64,000 nt of DNA from Endobugula sp965225895 (GTDB taxonomy: Bacteria; Pseudomonadota; Gammaproteobacteria; Pseudomonadales; Cellvibrionaceae), in NCBI GenBank assembly GCA_965225895.1, contig CBDDBR010000011.1, forward strand, positions 372,001-436,000, in the 5' to 3' direction. The notes under the pieces were generated by a model. That model made no database searches. It was not told the DNA's origin and was given only the letters and a program-made list of their open reading frames with translations. The translations under genes were made by a program, and so were the position numbers. This document shows positions 61,586-64,000 of the stretch, in pieces. Positions within the stretch are counted from its first letter, which is position 1. The number at the start of each line of letters is the position of its first letter.

Positions 61586-62974
61586 CTCTTTTAGTTTTTG
61601 TGCGGCGGCTTCTAGGCTTGAAATAACTTTGTCGCGGTCGTAATTTTTTATTTTTTCCATATCTAAATGGATAGAGAAACCCTCGGTGGTTTGTGAATAA
61701 TAGCTTTGTTGGCTGCCGAGTTCTTTTCGATGATTAATAACTTGGTACACTTGTACAGGGTGACTAAAGCCTTTTGCTTTAATTTTCCCTTTATCTTTGC
61801 ATAAAATGGTGTCTTTAATGAGGCTCCATGTCTCATGTGATACTAAAATTTCTTCTGGTTGGCCTGCGGACTCTAAGCGACTGGCTAAGTTCACATGCAC
61901 GCCTAAGGCGGTGTGGTCTAAGTGTTTGCTGGTGCCAAACGTACCCACGGTGCAGTAGCCCGAATTAATGCCTATGCGAATCTGTAGTGGCTTTTTAATG
62001 CCCATTTCAGACCATGTGGTTTGTAATTCACGCATACGTTTACCCATGGCTATAGCCATTGATACGCAAGCGATGGCATCGGCTTTAGTGCCTTTGCTGG
62101 CGTTGTCGTCGTCGCCAAATGTAACCATAATGGCGTCACCAATAAATTTATCGATAGTGCCATTATATTGCGCCACAATATCACTCATTTCAGCGAGATA
62201 GCTACTAAGCACATTCGCTAGAGTTTCAGCTTCTAGTTCTTCACTGAGGCTACTAAAGCCAACAATGTCGGAAAAGAAAATAGTGATGGGTTTTCGAGTG
62301 ATTTTGGGTTTTTGTTTGCCTTCTATTTGATCCCATGCGGATTTAGGCAAAAAGCGTGAGATTTCATAAAGGCGGAGTTTTTGCTGTTTAATCTCATCAC
62401 TAATGCGGTCAAATTCTTCTTCTACGCTTTGTGTGTGCTTGCGATGGCATACGCCATATAACCCCAAAACAAGTAGTGTGCCTAAGAGTAGTAGAATGTT
62501 AACCACAATATGGCTGTCTAATGTGAATGTTGTATTGCCTACAACAAAGTAAGCAAGTAAGGCGCCGCTGATAAAGCCTAGGTTAGTAATTACCCAGCGT
62601 TTTATGCCGCCATGATATAAGGCGATAAAATAGAATAGAGCGAGTAATAATAAGCTGAGCCAAGGGTTGTATCCCCACTCAGAAAGCGCTAATGCGCTGA
62701 GTATGCCGTCTATGCCAATAAGAGTATGTAATATCTTGGTTTTGCGCGTATTGTAATAGAGTGAATAGCTGATCATGCTATAGATAAAGAGGGTGCCCGC
62801 TAACCCTAAGGTGGCCATAGATGCTAACGGGTTATCAATAATGCCGCTAATTAGGCTGGCTGTTATCGCATTCAGTAATATAAAACGGCATAACTTATAT
62901 TGTGAAGAGCATAAGCTATTGTGCTGAGAAGATCCGTTCTCTTGTTTGTACTTCTTGTCCTGTGAATATCGCAT
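61568..62974 (-). CDS. Membrane-bound class III adenylate cyclase
   Basis: A 468-residue protein with about six N-terminal membrane helices (residues about 25-190), a short helical linker, and a class III nucleotidyl cyclase domain (about 225-410). Metal-binding Asp are in IFFSDIVGFSSL and DKFIGDAIMVTFG; the transition-state Asn/Arg pair is in VNLASRLES. The Lys in IDKFIGD and the Thr in DHTALG favour ATP over GTP. The product is probably cAMP. No receptor domain beyond the membrane part. Shares a strand with the LysR gene upstream. Confidence 0.9.
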   Translation of the reverse strand: MRYSQDKKYKQENGSSQHNSLCSSQYKLCRFILLNAITASLISGIIDNPLASMATLGLAGTLFIYSMISYSLYYNTRKTKILHTLIGIDGILSALALSEWGYNPWLSLLLLALFYFIALYHGGIKRWVITNLGFISGALLAYFVVGNTTFTLDSHIVVNILLLLGTLLVLGLYGVCHRKHTQSVEEEFDRISDEIKQQKLRLYEISRFLPKSAWDQIEGKQKPKITRKPITIFFSDIVGFSSLSEELEAETLANVLSSYLAEMSDIVAQYNGTIDKFIGDAIMVTFGDDDNASKGTKADAIACVSMAIAMGKRMRELQTTWSEMGIKKPLQIRIGINSGYCTVGTFGTSKHLDHTALGVHVNLASRLESAGQPEEILVSHETWSLIKDTILCKDKGKIKAKGFSHPVQVYQVINHRKELGSQQSYYSQTTEGFSIHLDMEKIKNYDRDKVISSLEAAAQKLKEKQPRK

Positions 62975-63072
62975 AAAAACTCAATTGAAATTTGTTATAA
63001 CCTTGGGAGGTTACTCCCATTTATTGGGTGTCTCAATATGTGTGCTAGTGTTTTTATTGGATTCGTGACGTA

Positions 63073-63987
63073 CTACTCTATTTGTTGTTTTGTGCGCCAT
63101 TCTTGTTGACAGTGATCACTAAATAGTTGCCACAATTTATTCGCCATAATCCCTTTGTGCTTTTGGCTGAGGCGGGCGACAACAATATTAAAGCGGCTGC
63201 CTTTAAGGTGACGATTTTGTAAAGAAATAAGTGTTCCATTCTTAAGTTCTTCTTCAACTAAAAAGGCTGGCATGTGTCCCCAAGCCATACTTTGTAGAAT
63301 GATTTCTTTTTTGGTTCTTTGGTCGCCTACGGTGATATGGGGCGAGCCCTCAATAACAAAATGATCTTGTTTTTCTTCGGTGGTGGATGTGTCTCGAATA
63401 ATGCATTGAGTGTATCTCTTTAGCGCATCGTATTTGAGGTGCTCATTCATGGGGGTATTCAAAAAGTGGGGTGAGGCAACAGGTATGGCCTCTACGGTGC
63501 AAAATGGCTGGTACTCATAGCGTGCATCGCTTTGGTCGATATGATGAATGATCATGTCGGCATTGCCGTGTAAGAGTTGTTCATTTGGGCCGCTGAGATT
63601 TTCAAAGAGAAAATTTAGTCGAGTGAGGGGGTGTCTTTGTGTAAATTCTCGTAACACGGCCATTGCTTTTGGTATGGGTGTTAGGTCGCCAATAACAATG
63701 TTGAGTTCGGTTTCTTCCCCTTTTCTAATGTGCCTGACCTTTTCTTCTAGGCTTGCCATTTCATGTAGAGTGCGCTGAGAGTGTTGGTAAAACAGAGCGC
63801 CTTCTTCTGTGAGGCTTAGACGGTAACCTGAACGGTCAAATAATGGTATATCAAGAGAGTGTTCTAGTTTATTGAGTAGGGCAATAACGCTGGGGTGTGT
63901 TTTATTTAAGGATTGTGCGGCAGCTTGAATGCTGCCGTGTGTGATCACTGCATGCAGTGTTTGAATTTGCTGGAGTGTGAGATTCAT
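63073..63987 (-). CDS. LysR family transcriptional regulator
   Basis: A 304-residue LTTR. The N-terminal winged helix-turn-helix is clear (TLHAVITHGSIQAAAQSLNK, then HPSVIALLNKLEHSLDIPLF and RLSLTEEGALFY). The C-terminal part (about 90-300) is the periplasmic-binding-like effector domain. The regulated gene is usually divergent; that neighbour lies beyond the window edge, 13 bases past the start codon, so the target is unknown. Confidence 0.92.
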   Translation of the reverse strand: MNLTLQQIQTLHAVITHGSIQAAAQSLNKTHPSVIALLNKLEHSLDIPLFDRSGYRLSLTEEGALFYQHSQRTLHEMASLEEKVRHIRKGEETELNIVIGDLTPIPKAMAVLREFTQRHPLTRLNFLFENLSGPNEQLLHGNADMIIHHIDQSDARYEYQPFCTVEAIPVASPHFLNTPMNEHLKYDALKRYTQCIIRDTSTTEEKQDHFVIEGSPHITVGDQRTKKEIILQSMAWGHMPAFLVEEELKNGTLISLQNRHLKGSRFNIVVARLSQKHKGIMANKLWQLFSDHCQQEWRTKQQIE

Positions 63988-64000
63988 ATTGTCAGATTTT

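Overview
The window is a stretch of chromosome from a gammaproteobacterium with moderately low GC (low-to-mid 40s by eye) and about 59 protein genes packed on both strands. Several gene orders match those known from Pseudomonas and marine relatives: pepA-holC-(small unknown)-valS beside a divergent lptF-lptG; rpsP-rimM-trmD-rplS followed by xerD, dsbC, hom, thrC and recJ. EpmC, YheU, RNase II, GcvR, FldB, a PA2817-type protein and MnmC all point to Gammaproteobacteria. The genus cannot be fixed from the sequence alone. I see no rRNA, tRNA or CRISPR array.

Layout. 1-8.6 kb: end of rnhB, the valS/holC/pepA operon, the LPS export permeases lptF-lptG and an RDD protein. 8.7-10.8 kb: two orphan genes, a 511-residue protein with a ThuA/amidotransferase-like fold and a small Cys-rich secreted protein, next to an unusual nested hairpin. 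11-20 kb: a membrane-anchored VWA protein, an ABC exporter, hrpA and mlaA. 20-24 kb: PilZ protein, then a response-regulator phosphatase, a STAS protein and a glycosyltransferase in one run. 24-26.1 kb: TerB-like protein, talB and dusA.

26.06-30.05 kb is the accessory part. A 33-bp near-perfect direct repeat of the 5' end of dusA brackets an AT-richer segment of about 4 kb. This is the footprint expected of an integrative element at the dusA hotspot. It holds only two overlapping genes: a 576-residue protein with an N-terminal PD-(D/E)xK-like nuclease signature and a roughly 574-residue helical partner. No integrase is visible. I regard this as the best candidate for an undescribed system, probably anti-phage or anti-plasmid defence, though function is inferred and not shown.

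30-45.5 kb returns to housekeeping and conserved unknown genes: Tat-exported M15 peptidase, purU, rnb, DUF4202, glutaminyl cyclase, ComFB, mnmC-fldB-trmL, an MshN-like TPR protein, gcvR, yheU, tusA, epmC and a 5'-3' exonuclease. 45.5-57.3 kb holds ffh, a TSUP transporter, the rpsP operon, xerD, dsbC, hom-thrC, recJ and yciA. 57.5-64 kb holds a YceI protein, a PA2817-type protein, yadG-yadH-queF, a membrane adenylate cyclase and a LysR regulator.

Themes: the window is rich in RNA maturation and decay (valS, dusA, trmL, mnmC, tusA, trmD, queF, hrpA, rnb, rimM, rnhB). TusA, MnmC, TrmL and QueF all feed wobble-base chemistry. Envelope genes (lptF/G, mlaA, exporter, dsbC, M15 peptidase) form a second theme, and second-messenger proteins (PilZ, ComFB, adenylate cyclase, phosphatase/STAS switch) a third.
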